Shown: positions 9,548 through 18,944, counted from the first letter of the stretch. The stretch is 64,000 bases of DNA from Tateyamaria sp. ANG-S1 (GCF_000814025.1 NZ_JWLL01000004.1:158150-222149), one strand, 5' to 3'. Notes: generated by a model from the sequence alone, not told the origin. A program made the numbers and translations.

Positions 9548-10006
9548 ATGAAACTCACGGTCAACGGGACAGAGCATGAGGTGGATGTCGAGGACGACAT
9601 GCCCCTGCTGTGGGTTCTGCGGGATGAGCTGAACATCAAGGGCGTCAAATATGGCTGCGGTGTCGCGCAATGCGGTGCCTGCACCGTGCATATCGACGGC
9701 GAAGCGGTGCGCTCTTGCCAGACGGCTGTCGCCGATGTCTGGGGCGATGTGACGACGATTGAAGGACTTGGCACACCAGATGCGATGCATGCGGTTCAAG
9801 CGGCGTGGGTCGAACATCAGGTCGCGCAATGCGGCTACTGCCAGTCTGGACAGATCATGCAGGCTGCCGCTCTGCTGGCCACAAACCCTGTGCCAACAGA
9901 TGCCGATATCGACGACGCGATGAACGGCAACCTCTGCCGCTGCGGCACCTATCCACGCATCCGCGCCGCCGTCAAAACCGCCGCCACCAAGTTGCAGGAG
10001 GTCTGA
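9548..10006 (+). CDS. iorA: Isoquinoline 1-oxidoreductase-type small subunit (two [2Fe-2S] clusters)
   Basis: 152 aa, the usual length for the small subunit of two-subunit xanthine-oxidase-family molybdoenzymes. The N-terminal plant-type ferredoxin cluster is held by C37, C42, C45 and C57 ([11 protein letters not shown]...C). The C-terminal helical domain binds the second cluster through C95, C98, C130 and C132 (QCGYCQSGQ...CRCG). It passes electrons from the molybdenum site of the large subunit. The large subunit starts 2 bases after its stop. The substrate cannot be read from sequence; aldehyde or N-heterocycle oxidation are family options. Confidence 0.88.
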   Translation: MKLTVNGTEHEVDVEDDMPLLWVLRDELNIKGVKYGCGVAQCGACTVHIDGEAVRSCQTAVADVWGDVTTIEGLGTPDAMHAVQAAWVEHQVAQCGYCQSGQIMQAAALLATNPVPTDADIDDAMNGNLCRCGTYPRIRAAVKTAATKLQEV

Positions 10007-10008
10007 GG

Positions 10009-12246
10009 ATGAGCCGCATCGGAAAAATCGCCCGCCGCAGTTTCCTTGTTGGCTCTGCCGCTGTCGTGGGTGGCGTGGCCTTCGGCTACTATGCATACAA
10101 GCGCCCCGTCACGAACCCGCTTCTGGCTGATCTGGCTGAGGGTGAGGCGGCGCTGACGCCCTATGTAAAAATCGACAGCACCGGCATCACCCTGATCACG
10201 CCACGTGCCGATAGCGGGCAGGGGGCCTATCACGTGCAAGCCGCCCTGATTGCCGAGGAACTGGATGTCGAACTGGATCAGGTGCGCGTGGATCCCGGCA
10301 TGCCCGACTCGGCCTACTACAACACCGCGCTGAGTGCGGAGGCAGCGCCGTTCCGCTCCACGGATGATGGCCTCATGGCTGATACAACCCGCGGGATCAT
10401 GGACGCGATGATGAAGTTCATGGGCCTCCAGATCACCGGCGGCTCCACCACAGTGCCCGACAGCTTCGAAAAGCTGCGCCTTGCAGGTGCCGTGGCCCGC
10501 GAAACGCTGAAGGCAGCAGCGGCGCAAGAGACGGGCGCGAACGTCGCCGACCTGAAGACCGCAAAAGGAGAGGTCATCTTGCCCGGCGGCGGCACGCTGG
10601 CCTATACCGCGCTTGCCGCTACGGCCGCCACGCTCGATCCGGTCAACGACGTGACGCTGCGCGACCCCTCCACCTGGCGGCTTGTGGGCAAAGAGATGGA
10701 GCGGATCGATATCCGCGCCAAATCGACGGGCACCCAGCGCTACGGCATCGACTTTGAGGTTGAGGGCATGGTCCACGCCTCCGTCCGCACCAGCCCGCGA
10801 CGCGGCGCGATGAACAGCTATGACGCAACAACAGCCCGCGACATGCGCGGCGTGATAGACGTGGTCGAACTGCCCGATGGGGTCGCTGTGGTCGCCGACA
10901 ACACATGGCGGGCCATGCAGGCCGTGAATGCCATCGATATCGACTGGGCGCCCGCCACCTACCCAGCTGAACAGGCGGAGCATTGGCAGGCTCTTTCCGA
11001 CAGTTTCCACGCCGACCAGCAGGACAGCCGGTTCCGCGATGATGGAGACGTGGACGTTGCATTGGAAGGCGCAGAGATAATCGAAGCCGAATATCGCGCG
11101 CCATACCTCGCCCACGCCCCGCTCGAACCGATTTCGGCGGTGGTGCAGGTCACGGACGACCGCGCCGATGTCTGGACCGGCACCCAGATCCCGCGCTTTG
11201 TGCAAAGCAATGTCGCCAAGCTGACAGGCCTCGACACCGATCAGATCTTTGTCCACGTGCTGGTGATGGGCGGCAGCTTCGGCCACCGGCTTGAGGACCG
11301 CGTGGTGCGCGAGGCGACCCAGATCGCGATGCAGATCAAGGGCACACCGGTCAAGCTGACCTACAGCCGGGAAGAGGACACGCTGCAAAACGACACCCGC
11401 CAGATCGCCATGGCGCGCGGGCGCGGCACGGTGAAGAATGGCCGGGTCGAAGCCTATGACCTCGGCATCGCTATGCCCTCGGTCATCGCAAGCCAGATGG
11501 GGCGGCAAGGCATGCCCACGCCGGGGCCTGACCTACAAATCGTGGCTGGCGCATGGGAACAACCCATGCAGATCCCGAACTACCGCGTCACCGGATACCG
11601 CGCGCCCGAACTGGCACCTATCTCAAGCTGGCGGGCGGTAGGGGCATCCACCAACGGGTTCTTCCACGATGTTTTCTTGGATGAACTGATCCACGCGGCG
11701 GGCGCCGACCCGATGGAAGAACGGCTGCGCCTCTGCTGGCATGATCCGTCGCGCAAGGCGCTGGAAGCGGTGGCCGAAATGTCCGGTTGGGGCAGTGACC
11801 TTGGACCAAACAAGGGTCGCGGCGTCGCCTTCTGCATGTCTTTCGGGGTGCCCACAGCCGAAGTGGTCGAGGTCAGCAACATTGATGGCGCCATCAAGAT
11901 CAACAAGGTCTGGGTCGCTGCTGAAGTGGGCCGTGTGATCGACCCCATCAACTTCGAAAACATGGTGCAGGGCGGGATCAACTGGGCGCTTGGGCACGCC
12001 ATGAACTCGGAAATCACCTACTCCGACGGGATGGCGGACCAGCGCAATTACTACGACTTCGAGGGGATGCGCCTGGCGCAATCGCCCGAGATCTTTGTCC
12101 GCGGTCTGGAAAACGGCGACACCGTGCGCGGCATGGGCGAGCCGATGGTGCCACCCGCTGCAGCCGCATTGTCAAACGCCATCTTCGCCGCAACAGGCCA
12201 GCGGGTCCGCGAAATGCCGATGACAAAGCACACCGACTTCGTCTGA
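10009..12246 (+). CDS. iorB: Isoquinoline 1-oxidoreductase-type large (molybdopterin) subunit, Tat-exported
   Basis: 745 aa from the ATG at 10009, 2 bases after the small-subunit stop, with GGAGG upstream. The N-terminus carries a twin-arginine signal (RRSFLVGSAAVVGG, about residues 9-22). The body matches the xanthine-oxidase-type large chain, with GGSFGHRLEDR and GAWEQPMQ stretches and a C-terminal RGMGEPMVPPAAAALSNAIF segment of molybdopterin-binding type. The single-polypeptide large subunit without a separate FAD chain fits IorB/membrane aldehyde dehydrogenase types that pass electrons to cytochromes. The small subunit has no leader, so the complex is probably exported folded. No maturation factor (XdhC/MobA) is adjacent. 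Confidence 0.88.
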   Translation: MSRIGKIARRSFLVGSAAVVGGVAFGYYAYKRPVTNPLLADLAEGEAALTPYVKIDSTGITLITPRADSGQGAYHVQAALIAEELDVELDQVRVDPGMPDSAYYNTALSAEAAPFRSTDDGLMADTTRGIMDAMMKFMGLQITGGSTTVPDSFEKLRLAGAVARETLKAAAAQETGANVADLKTAKGEVILPGGGTLAYTALAATAATLDPVNDVTLRDPSTWRLVGKEMERIDIRAKSTGTQRYGIDFEVEGMVHASVRTSPRRGAMNSYDATTARDMRGVIDVVELPDGVAVVADNTWRAMQAVNAIDIDWAPATYPAEQAEHWQALSDSFHADQQDSRFRDDGDVDVALEGAEIIEAEYRAPYLAHAPLEPISAVVQVTDDRADVWTGTQIPRFVQSNVAKLTGLDTDQIFVHVLVMGGSFGHRLEDRVVREATQIAMQIKGTPVKLTYSREEDTLQNDTRQIAMARGRGTVKNGRVEAYDLGIAMPSVIASQMGRQGMPTPGPDLQIVAGAWEQPMQIPNYRVTGYRAPELAPISSWRAVGASTNGFFHDVFLDELIHAAGADPMEERLRLCWHDPSRKALEAVAEMSGWGSDLGPNKGRGVAFCMSFGVPTAEVVEVSNIDGAIKINKVWVAAEVGRVIDPINFENMVQGGINWALGHAMNSEITYSDGMADQRNYYDFEGMRLAQSPEIFVRGLENGDTVRGMGEPMVPPAAAALSNAIFAATGQRVREMPMTKHTDFV

Positions 12247-12258
12247 GGAAAACATCGT

Positions 12259-12281
12259 AAGGCGGAGGTGTCCTCCGCCTT
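12259..12281. terminator. Perfect 10-bp hairpin between iorB and ureG
   Basis: AAGGCGGAGG-TGT-CCTCCGCCTT, a perfect stem with a 3-nt loop, sits 12 bases after the iorB stop and just before the convergent ureG stop. The stem is flanked by A/T in both directions, so it can act as a terminator for both convergent units. Its core recurs in inverted orientation after ileS (58017-58035). Confidence 0.7.
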
Positions 12282-12287
12282 TGTCCC

Positions 12288-12914
12288 CTACGCAGGTGTC
12301 AGGCCCAGCCCCGACAACGCCCGGATGTGCCTGATGATCTCGTCCACACCCGTGCCGTGACGCAGCGCTGCAAAGACAAAGGGCCGTTCCCCGCGCATCC
12401 GTTTTGCATCCTGCTTCATCACCTCCAGTGACGCGCCGACATGGGGGGCGAGGTCGGTCTTGTTGATGATCAGCAGATCCGACTTGGTGATGGCCGGGCC
12501 ACCCTTGCGCGGGATTTCCTCACCCGCCGCCGTGTCGATGACATAGAGCGTGATGTCAGCCAACTCGGGCGAGAACGTTGCCGACAGGTTGTCGCCTCCG
12601 CTCTCGATCAGGATGGCTTCCACATCCGGATGCCGTTCCCGCATCTCGGCTACGGCGGCAAGGTTGATCGACGCATCCTCGCGAATGGCGGTGTGTGGGC
12701 AGCCCCCGGTTTCCACCCCGATTATACGGTCCTGTGGCAAGATCTGACGGCGCATCAACTCCTCCGCATCCTCCTGCGTGTAGATGTCGTTGGTGATCAC
12801 CCCGATGGAATGCTGATCCTTGAGGGCGGCGGCAAGCGCGGCGGTCAGCGTCGTCTTGCCCGCACCCACGGGACCACCGATACCGATGCGAAGCGGGCCA
12901 TTGAGCTGTGTCAT
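12288..12914 (-). CDS. ureG: Urease accessory GTPase UreG
   Basis: 208 aa from the ATG at 12914, which overlaps the ureF stop (ATGA); the open frame upstream is ureF read out of frame. The P-loop is [12 protein letters not shown] (11-22), followed by [19 protein letters not shown] and the NKTDL guanine-specificity motif. The CPH metal motif is in [15 protein letters not shown]. UreG hydrolyses GTP to drive nickel delivery into the UreABC-UreDFH complex in the cytoplasm. It is the last gene of the urease run. Confidence 0.97.
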   Translation of the reverse strand: MTQLNGPLRIGIGGPVGAGKTTLTAALAAALKDQHSIGVITNDIYTQEDAEELMRRQILPQDRIIGVETGGCPHTAIREDASINLAAVAEMRERHPDVEAILIESGGDNLSATFSPELADITLYVIDTAAGEEIPRKGGPAITKSDLLIINKTDLAPHVGASLEVMKQDAKRMRGERPFVFAALRHGTGVDEIIRHIRALSGLGLTPA

Positions 12915-13540
12915 GTGCGAAAAATCCTCGGTTGCAGGGTTTCGTGACGCATGGCTGCAATATCGGCAGCAAAACTGGCGGATGAAAGAGCCTCTAGCGG
13001 GATTTTCTCGGCCTCCTGCGCGGTCTCCGCGATGATGGGGGACAAGGCAGCTAATACGGTTTGCCCATCTGTCTGCCCAAGGGGCAGGGCGCGCTGCGCG
13101 ACTGACACGAGGTTCGAGGCAAAGGCATGCAGGTAGAGTGGCACCGTCTCGGCTAGAGGAATGTCTACCGCGCGCGCCGCAGCACCCACAGCGACGGGAT
13201 AGGTCAGACCGGCAATCTCGATCCCCCAGACAGCGCTGGCGGTGTCGCAAAACGCTGCGCCTTGCAGGTCGGTCTCCTTCAACCGCTCGGCCCCGGCGGC
13301 AAAGGCGCGGGCCGTGGCGTCCACGTCTGCAGGATCGTCTGCGCGATAGCTTGCCGCAAGTAGGATGGCATCTGCACGCCCCGACCCATGCTCCAGCAGA
13401 TCGCCCAGCCAGTCCCGCAGCGTGTCCGCATCCGCGACAACCTCGTCCGCGATCACCTGCTCCAGCCCATGCGAATATGCGAACGCCCCGACCGGAAAGG
13501 CCGGGGAGAGCCATTGCATTAGGGTCAGCGCGTGGCTCAT
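12911..13540 (-). CDS. ureF: Urease accessory protein UreF
   Basis: 209 aa. The N-terminus ([24 protein letters not shown]) is the family hallmark and the rest is helical. UreF bridges UreD and UreG and gates the GTP-dependent activation of urease. The start overlaps the ureE stop (ATGA) and its stop overlaps the ureG start, indicating translational coupling. Confidence 0.96.
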   Translation of the reverse strand: MSHALTLMQWLSPAFPVGAFAYSHGLEQVIADEVVADADTLRDWLGDLLEHGSGRADAILLAASYRADDPADVDATARAFAAGAERLKETDLQGAAFCDTASAVWGIEIAGLTYPVAVGAAARAVDIPLAETVPLYLHAFASNLVSVAQRALPLGQTDGQTVLAALSPIIAETAQEAEKIPLEALSSASFAADIAAMRHETLQPRIFRT

Positions 13541-13992
13541 GAGTGGCTGTGCGAGTGATCGTGGCCGTGGGTACGCCCGTGGCCGTATGCCCCGCCTTCG
13601 GGCGTAAATGGCTCGACAACCTCGCGCGTGGTGGCCCCGATCTTGGCCAGCATATCTGCCATCACGTGATCACGCTGGATCAGCAGGCGGGTGTCCTCGA
13701 TCTGGCAGGGGGTATGGCGGTTGCCGATGTGCCAGGCGATCCGGTGCAGCTTGTCACCGGTGACTTCCAGCAATGGCTCGGGTGCCGCCTCGATCCGGAT
13801 CTCAGCCTTGTCGGTGGTGATCAGCGCCCCGCCATGGTCAAGCGAAGTGGTCTGTGGCAGGTCGACCAGCAGTTGCGCCCCAGAGGCGAGGGTCAGCACC
13901 TTGCGGCGCAGGAAACGGTCTTCATAGGTCAGCGACACGTGATCGCTCACCTCTCCATGCGTGTGATCGTGGTAGTGCTGCGCCGTCAACAT
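13537..13992 (-). CDS. ureE: Urease nickel metallochaperone UreE
   Basis: 151 aa. The N-terminal peptide-binding half is followed by the metal-binding half with [22 protein letters not shown], holding the conserved dimer-interface His. The C-terminal tail is His-rich ([16 protein letters not shown]), typical of nickel-storing UreE proteins. The tail codons also contain the ureF start. UreE hands Ni to UreG. It follows the DUF1127 gene by 16 bases. Confidence 0.96.
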   Translation of the reverse strand: MLTAQHYHDHTHGEVSDHVSLTYEDRFLRRKVLTLASGAQLLVDLPQTTSLDHGGALITTDKAEIRIEAAPEPLLEVTGDKLHRIAWHIGNRHTPCQIEDTRLLIQRDHVMADMLAKIGATTREVVEPFTPEGGAYGHGRTHGHDHSHSHS

Positions 13993-14008
13993 GGGGTGGC
14001 CCCCGCGA

Positions 14009-14179
14009 TTACGACCAGTCCCCGTTGACCATGATCTGCCGTGCCGCCTCGCGCCGTTTTAATCCGCGCGCCTTGAGTTCGGCATCGCTGAGGGCATAGA
14101 CAGCCTGCGTTTGCACCAGTGCGCCGTGCGGCAAGCTGATGCGGGACAGAAAAGCGGCGATCCGCTGGAAGAGGGTCAT
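14009..14179 (-). CDS. DUF1127-like small protein
   Basis: 56 aa from the ATG at 14179. The C-terminal half, YALSDAELKARGLKRREAA, has the Asp-x-x-Leu...Gly-Leu-x-Arg pattern of DUF1127 proteins (some described as small regulators of phosphate/carbon or RNA metabolism). The N-terminal half (LFQRIAAFLSRISL) could be an amphipathic helix. It is embedded between the 198-aa gene and ureE on the same strand. A 177-base spacer upstream could carry its own promoter. A urease role is not established. Confidence 0.75.
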   Translation of the reverse strand: MTLFQRIAAFLSRISLPHGALVQTQAVYALSDAELKARGLKRREAARQIMVNGDWS

Positions 14180-14356
14180 GGGACACCTGTTTTGTTTCTC
14201 CCTTAGTAATTTAAGCTTTGCCGTTGCTTTGGTCAGACGTGTAGGCGCATGGCAGGGTTTCTGCGCACGCATATCCAAATGTCTTGATGAAGGTATGGCG
14301 GTCCGCGTCTCGCATCACCTGATGTGAGGGCGGGATGTTGACCATCAGGTCAGCAA

Positions 14357-14953
14357 TCATCGCTCCAGTACCTCAATCGCAACATAGTCATACCGGTCGT
14401 TGTAGTCGCTGCCCCGAGACGCAGCCAGATAGCTGATGCCCAATTCCGGAAGGTAATGCAGTTCGTCCGTCCCGGCCTCGTCCTCACCCTCAAGGCGGTA
14501 GCGATAGGTGATCGGGATCATCTCGTAAAAGCACGCGCCATAGCCCTGCCTGCGCGGTGTGCCGAATGTGTAGCTCTGGATTTCCCGGTCGAGACCGCCC
14601 GGCGACAACAGCGTCGCCTCAACGTTCCAACCGCCGCCATCGGCAGGGTCGGGCATCTCGCCGGGTCGCAGCGGATAGGTAAATGTCTCGCGCGTGCCGG
14701 GGACAAGTGCGCTGCTCTCAACTTCGATTATGCTGACAATATAGACCCCTTGGCTCAGCGAAACCTGCGTTGCTTCGCCCGGCTCATAGTAGAACATCGC
14801 CTCGATGACCGTGTCGGAGATGCGGCGGAACGTTTCCCACTCGCCGCTGGCGAGTTCGAACCGGATACCCGTACCTAGGTCAGCCGCAGTGGGGCAAGCC
14901 ATCGCTGTTCCCGGCAGCGCAAGCAAACATGCGAGTTGAGTGATCCGTGCCAT
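14357..14953 (-). CDS. Hypothetical exported protein in urease locus
   Basis: 198 aa from the ATG at 14953, chosen for the GAGG 7 bases upstream; an in-frame TTG at 14965 would lack a good site. The N-terminus is a signal peptide (ITQLACLLALPGTAMA, then CPTA). A Cys directly after the cut site raises a lipoprotein possibility, but the lipobox is not classical. The mature part is beta-rich with Tyr-rich segments and a second Cys (YGACFYEMIP). It starts 8 bases after ureC. No family was recognised; its position suggests co-transcription with urease. Confidence 0.7.
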   Translation of the reverse strand: MARITQLACLLALPGTAMACPTAADLGTGIRFELASGEWETFRRISDTVIEAMFYYEPGEATQVSLSQGVYIVSIIEVESSALVPGTRETFTYPLRPGEMPDPADGGGWNVEATLLSPGGLDREIQSYTFGTPRRQGYGACFYEMIPITYRYRLEGEDEAGTDELHYLPELGISYLAASRGSDYNDRYDYVAIEVLER

Positions 14954-14961
14954 GACAATCC

Positions 14962-16722
14962 TCAAAACAGAAAATACCGCTGCGCCATCGGCAACACTTC
15001 CGCAGGCTGACAGGTCAGCAATTCGCCATCCGCCCGCACCTCATAGGTCTCTGGATGCACCTCAACCTCAGGCGTCGCGTCGTTCAGCTTCAGGTCCTTC
15101 TTCCCGATGTTCCGCGTGTTTTGCACAGCCACCGTGTCCTTCGCCAGCCCAAGCGCCGCGCCAACCCCTTCGGCCTGTGCCGCCGCCGACACGAAGGTCA
15201 CGGCAGAGCGCTCCACCGACCGCCCATAGGCGCCAAACATCGGACGGGTATAGACCGGCTGCGGCGTCGGGATCGACGCATTCGGGTCGCCCATTTGTGC
15301 ACAGGCAATCGTCCCGCCCAGCAGCACCATCTCGGGCTTCACCCCGAAAAACGCCGTGTTCCAAAGGCAAAGGTCTGCCCGCTTGCCGACCTCAATGGAA
15401 CCGATCTCGTGACTGATCCCATGCGCAATTGTCGGGTTAATCGTGTACTTCGCGATGTAGCGGCGCACGCGGGCGTTGTCGTTGTCGCCGGTCTCCTCCG
15501 GCAGAGACCCGCGTTGTTTCTTCATCTTGTCCGCCGTTTGCCACGTCCGGATGATCACCTCACCCACACGGCCCATGGCCTGGCTGTCCGACGCGATGAT
15601 CGAGAACGCCCCCATATCGTGCAGGATGTCTTCGGCGGCAATGGTCTCGCGCCGGATGCGGCTCTCGGCAAAGGCGACGTCTTCGGGGATCGACTTGTCG
15701 AGGTGGTGACAGACCATGAGCATGTCGAGATGCTCTTCGAGCGTGTTCACCGTAAAGGGCCGCGTCGGGTTGGTGGAGGAGGGGAGCACATGCTCCTCCC
15801 CACAAATCTTGATGATGTCCGGCGCGTGCCCGCCACCCGCACCCTCGGTATGGAAGGCGTGGATCGTGCGGCCTTTCATGGCGGCCACTGTGTTCTCGAC
15901 AAAGCCGGACTCGTTCAGCGTATCGGTGTGGATCATCACCTGCACGTCCATGTCGTCGGCCACCGACAGGCAGCAATCTATGGCTCCCGGCGTTGTCCCC
16001 CAATCCTCGTGCAGCTTCATCGCACAAGCGCCCGCCTTGACCTGTTCTTCCAACGCCGCTGGCAGCGACGCATTGCCCTTGCCCGCGAAAGCCAGGTTCA
16101 TCGGAAACGCATCCGCCGCCTGCAACATCCGGCCCAGATGCCAAGGCCCCGGGGTCACCGTCGTGGCCAGCGTGCCGTGCGCAGGCCCGGTCCCGCCACC
16201 CAGCATTGTTGTCAGACCAGAATGCAGAGCGTCGTCAATCTGTTGCGGGCAGATGAAGTGTATGTGGCTGTCAAAGCCCCCCGCGGTCAGGATCTTGCCC
16301 TCCCCCGCAATGGCCTCGGTTCCCGGCCCAATAATGATGTTCACGCCGGGTTGCGTGTCTGGATTGCCCGCCTTGCCGATGGCGGCAATGCGCCCGTCCT
16401 TAAGGCCCACATCCGCCTTGTAGATCCCAGTCCAGTCGACGATCAGTGCGTTGGTGATAACTGTATCGACGGCCCCATCGGCCCGCGTGACCTGAGACTG
16501 CCCCATCCCGTCGCGAATGACCTTGCCACCACCAAACTTGACCTCTTCGCCATAAAGCATGGCGTTGTCACCACTACCCCCGGTCGCGGCTTGGCCCGCA
16601 CCTTCGGCGGTCAGGTCACGCTCAACCTCAATGATCAGTTCAGTGTCGGCAAGACGTACCTTGTCGCCGACGGTGGGGCCAAACATGGCGGCATAGTCGC
16701 GACGGGAAATGGATGTGGGCAT
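14962..16722 (-). CDS. ureC: Urease subunit alpha (catalytic)
   Basis: 586 aa. All active-site residues are present at a constant +19 offset from the Klebsiella enzyme: H153, H155, carbamylated K236 (CAMKLHEDW), H238, H265, H291, flap C338-H339 and D379. The offset comes mainly from a Gly/Ala-rich insertion at about residues 40-56 ([16 protein letters not shown]), upstream of [19 protein letters not shown]. It hydrolyses urea to ammonia and carbamate in the cytoplasm using a dinickel centre. AAGGA lies 8 bases before the ATG. It is separated from ureB by three non-urease genes. Confidence 0.98.
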   Translation of the reverse strand: MPTSISRRDYAAMFGPTVGDKVRLADTELIIEVERDLTAEGAGQAATGGSGDNAMLYGEEVKFGGGKVIRDGMGQSQVTRADGAVDTVITNALIVDWTGIYKADVGLKDGRIAAIGKAGNPDTQPGVNIIIGPGTEAIAGEGKILTAGGFDSHIHFICPQQIDDALHSGLTTMLGGGTGPAHGTLATTVTPGPWHLGRMLQAADAFPMNLAFAGKGNASLPAALEEQVKAGACAMKLHEDWGTTPGAIDCCLSVADDMDVQVMIHTDTLNESGFVENTVAAMKGRTIHAFHTEGAGGGHAPDIIKICGEEHVLPSSTNPTRPFTVNTLEEHLDMLMVCHHLDKSIPEDVAFAESRIRRETIAAEDILHDMGAFSIIASDSQAMGRVGEVIIRTWQTADKMKKQRGSLPEETGDNDNARVRRYIAKYTINPTIAHGISHEIGSIEVGKRADLCLWNTAFFGVKPEMVLLGGTIACAQMGDPNASIPTPQPVYTRPMFGAYGRSVERSAVTFVSAAAQAEGVGAALGLAKDTVAVQNTRNIGKKDLKLNDATPEVEVHPETYEVRADGELLTCQPAEVLPMAQRYFLF

Positions 16723-16737
16723 AGCGGTATCCTTGGA

Positions 16738-17184
16738 TCAATCCGGAGTGTTCTCGGCCAGCAGGCGCAGTCGCCCCTTGTGCCTATGGGCATAAAGCTT
16801 GCGACCCCACCACGCGAAAAGCGGTGTGAGGGGGCCTGCATCAATGTCGATGGTGTCGGTGAGCCGCGCGCCAGTCTCGGTCGGCGTGACCGTCAAATGA
16901 TGGCGCCAGCTTTTGACGCCAGCACCATGTTCTGCGGACTGAAGGGTCATGGCGACGTCATCCTGTGCAACGACTTCCATTTGATAGTCCTGCGCAGGCA
17001 ACAGGCCGAACAGGCGGACGCCGACAGACAGGTGCTGTCCGGCTTCGCATCGCCCCTCCGGCAAGCCTTCAAAGGTGATCAGAGGGCGGCAGACCTCGGC
17101 CAGTGCAGCAAAATCGGTAGCCACGCGCCAAACGTCTTTGGCAGAGGCGGTATAGTCGTGGCTAAGGCTGATTTGAGCGGTCAT
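16738..17184 (-). CDS. SRPBCC (START-like) family protein
   Basis: 148 aa from the ATG at 17184 (MTAQISLSHDYTASAKDVW). Start-domain pattern: ASAKDVWRVATDFAALAEVCRPL at the N-terminus, central beta strands with GVKSWRHHLTVTPTETGARLTDTIDID, and a C-terminal helix (LFAWWGRKLYAHRHKGRLRLL). These proteins bind hydrophobic ligands or act as cyclase/aromatase-like enzymes; no catalytic residue can be assigned. It lies 15 bases upstream of ureC and downstream of the CMD gene. Confidence 0.82.
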   Translation of the reverse strand: MTAQISLSHDYTASAKDVWRVATDFAALAEVCRPLITFEGLPEGRCEAGQHLSVGVRLFGLLPAQDYQMEVVAQDDVAMTLQSAEHGAGVKSWRHHLTVTPTETGARLTDTIDIDAGPLTPLFAWWGRKLYAHRHKGRLRLLAENTPD

Positions 17185-17230
17185 TGTGCCGTCAGCCCAG
17201 CGTCGTTGTATGCAGTGCCGTTGAGTCGGC

Positions 17231-17626
17231 TCATATCTCAAACACCTCATCCACTGGCACCTGCATCGCTGTCACCAGCCCATTGGTCTGCATCGCCATG
17301 CCAATAACACCCATCACCTCGCCATGCTGCGCAGGCGTCATCCCCTTGGTACGCGCGGCGGCGGTGTGGGAGTGGATGCAATACTCACACCCGTTTGCTA
17401 CGGAGACCGCGATATAGAGCATCTCCTTGACCAGCGGATCGAGCTCGCCCGGTCCCATAACTTCTTTCAAGCGTCCCCAGGTGGCGGCCAGCAGCGCCGG
17501 ATCATGCGCCAGCGCCCGCCAGAAATTGTTGATGTAGTCGGTCCCGCGCACCGCACGAATATCTTCAAAAACGGCCAGCACCTCGGCGCTGGCCTCCTCG
17601 TCGGATATGAGCGGCAGGGTCGCCAT
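17231..17626 (-). CDS. Carboxymuconolactone decarboxylase (CMD/AhpD-like) family protein
   Basis: 131 aa, all helical, with the CxxC-xxxH signature C80-EY-C83-IHS-H87 of AhpD-like members. This signature points to thiol peroxidase-type or disulfide chemistry rather than lactone decarboxylation. Its ATG overlaps the stop of the cyclase gene (TGATG), so the two are translationally coupled. Substrate unknown. Confidence 0.88.
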   Translation of the reverse strand: MATLPLISDEEASAEVLAVFEDIRAVRGTDYINNFWRALAHDPALLAATWGRLKEVMGPGELDPLVKEMLYIAVSVANGCEYCIHSHTAAARTKGMTPAQHGEVMGVIGMAMQTNGLVTAMQVPVDEVFEI

Positions 17627-18447
17627 CAGACCATCGCAAAAATACGGGCCGGACCACCCGTGCCGCCAACGTGGTTGGGGGCACCCACGACAAGGGTCGC
17701 TCCGGCAGCAGGCACCTGATCCAGACCGGCCAAATTCTCAATGCCGTAGCGGCCGCTGGGCAACCACGCATAGTGGGTGGCAAAGTCCGGCGACGGCCCG
17801 TGATCAAGAGACAGCGTGTCCACCGCCATTGCGACGGCAGTCGTCTCTTCCAGCAGCATTTGGGTCGCTTCGATGTGGAAGCCGGGGAAGTGCTTTACGT
17901 CATCGGCATCATTGCCCACATAAGCCGCCGCATCGCCCGACTTGGCAGCCCACCCGGAATGCATGGCAATGCACGCCTTGTCGGGAATGTCGCCATTGGC
18001 CGCGATCCAGGCCTTCAGATCATCCGGGGTCACCTGCGCATCAGCATCTTCCGCCGCCTTTGCCGCGATATCCACGACGCATAGCGGGATCACCAGATCA
18101 CTGACCGGGATTTCGTCGACCGATGTGCCATCCGCTGAAAAGTGCAAAGGGGCATCAATATGGGTGGCCGTATGCTCGTTCACGGCAAGGTTCATCAGGT
18201 TGAAGCCATGTTCGGCAAAGTTGAAACTCTGCTCCATCGAAATGCCGGGTACACCGAAAAAGGTGGGGAAGTCAGGGCTCAGCTTGTGGCTCATGTCCAC
18301 GACGCCACCATGTCCTGCCGCCATGGCCGCAGGGGCTGCAGCCATCCCGACGGTTGCTGCCGCTCCGACAGCGGCGCTCGCCTTGAACAGATCACGCCGC
18401 GACAGCATCCGGTCCTTGACCGCGTTCATCACACATACATCACACAT
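17626..18447 (-). CDS. Tat-exported cyclase-family metal hydrolase (kynurenine formamidase-like)
   Basis: 273 aa. The body has the cyclase-family metal motif H92-xxx-H96-x-D98-xxx-H102 (EHTATHIDAPLHF). It also has an Asp/His-rich C-terminal segment (DTLSLDHG and APNHVGGTG). The N-terminus is unusual: MCDVCVMNAVKDRMLSRRDLF, a CxxC followed by a twin-arginine export motif (RR at 17-18), then an Ala-rich hydrophobic stretch ending AMAAG. So it is predicted to be exported folded with its metal. It is the first of three non-urease genes between ureB and ureC. A GGGAGGAGAG ribosome site precedes the ATG. Confidence 0.87.
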   Translation of the reverse strand: MCDVCVMNAVKDRMLSRRDLFKASAAVGAAATVGMAAAPAAMAAGHGGVVDMSHKLSPDFPTFFGVPGISMEQSFNFAEHGFNLMNLAVNEHTATHIDAPLHFSADGTSVDEIPVSDLVIPLCVVDIAAKAAEDADAQVTPDDLKAWIAANGDIPDKACIAMHSGWAAKSGDAAAYVGNDADDVKHFPGFHIEATQMLLEETTAVAMAVDTLSLDHGPSPDFATHYAWLPSGRYGIENLAGLDQVPAAGATLVVGAPNHVGGTGGPARIFAMV

Positions 18448-18477
18448 GGGTCTCTCCTCCCGTTGGGGTTGCCCTGC

Positions 18478-18783
18478 TCAAAGGTCGCCCATCACCTGCT
18501 GGTTAAATCCATACACCTTTCGCGCCCCGCCGATGGGGATCAATTGCACATCACGCGCCTGACCGGGTTCAAAGCGCACCGCAGTGCCCGCTGCGATATC
18601 CAGCCGCATCCCACGCGCCGCATCGCGGTCGAACTCTAGCGCCGCGTTCGCCTCGCCGAAGTGGTAGTGGCTGCCCACCTGTACGGGGCGGTCGCCAGTA
18701 TTGGCCACATGCAGCGTGATTGCGTGAACCCCGGTGTTCAGTTCAATGCTGCCATCAGCGGGGATGATTTCGCCGGGGATCAT
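18478..18783 (-). CDS. ureB: Urease subunit beta
   Basis: 101 aa, the full family length, with [18 protein letters not shown] at the N-terminus and [18 protein letters not shown] in the core. It packs with UreA and UreC in the (ABC)3 enzyme. Its ATG overlaps the stop of the 54-aa gene upstream (ATGA). The next gene downstream is not ureC but the cyclase-family gene. Confidence 0.97.
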   Translation of the reverse strand: MIPGEIIPADGSIELNTGVHAITLHVANTGDRPVQVGSHYHFGEANAALEFDRDAARGMRLDIAAGTAVRFEPGQARDVQLIPIGGARKVYGFNQQVMGDL

Positions 18784-18944
18784 TTACGCCGCCACATGAT
18801 CACTGCCGCCACCGCGATCAGGGCCAGACCCATGGCAACGAGCCACGGTTCTGATCCGTGCGGATGCGTGTGGGGGCCCGGGTGGGCCAAGGCCGGGGTG
18901 GCCATGAACAGTGGTGCGGCGACCGCGAAACGTAGTACTTTCAT
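18780..18944 (-). CDS. Small His-rich exported/membrane protein between ureA and ureB
   Basis: 54 aa, ATG at 18944 with AAGGAG 7 bases upstream. Residues 1-20 look like a signal peptide ([19 protein letters not shown]). They are followed by a His cluster (H21, H25, H27 and H29 in [10 protein letters not shown]), a transmembrane segment ([16 protein letters not shown]) and a positive tail (WRRK). If the leader is cleaved, the His cluster would be the periplasmic N-terminus of a one-span protein. Its stop overlaps the ureB start. The metal-ligand pattern and location suggest nickel handling; that is inference. No characterised family is known to me. Confidence 0.8.
   Translation of the reverse strand: MKVLRFAVAAPLFMATPALAHPGPHTHPHGSEPWLVAMGLALIAVAAVIMWRRK

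Noticed and set aside
9949..11508. A 519-codon minus-strand frame inside iorB
   Set aside because: iorB on the plus strand has clear molybdoenzyme motifs and coupling to iorA; the opposite frame is composition-driven.
12915..13619. N-terminal extension of UreG upstream of 12914
   Set aside because: The extension is ureF/ureE sequence read in another frame; UreG homologues start at the ATG used here.
15055..17307. A 750-codon open frame on the plus strand opposite ureC
   Set aside because: It lies antisense to ureC, whose active-site residues are complete; the frame has Arg/His-rich composition typical of GC-rich shadow frames and no start signal.
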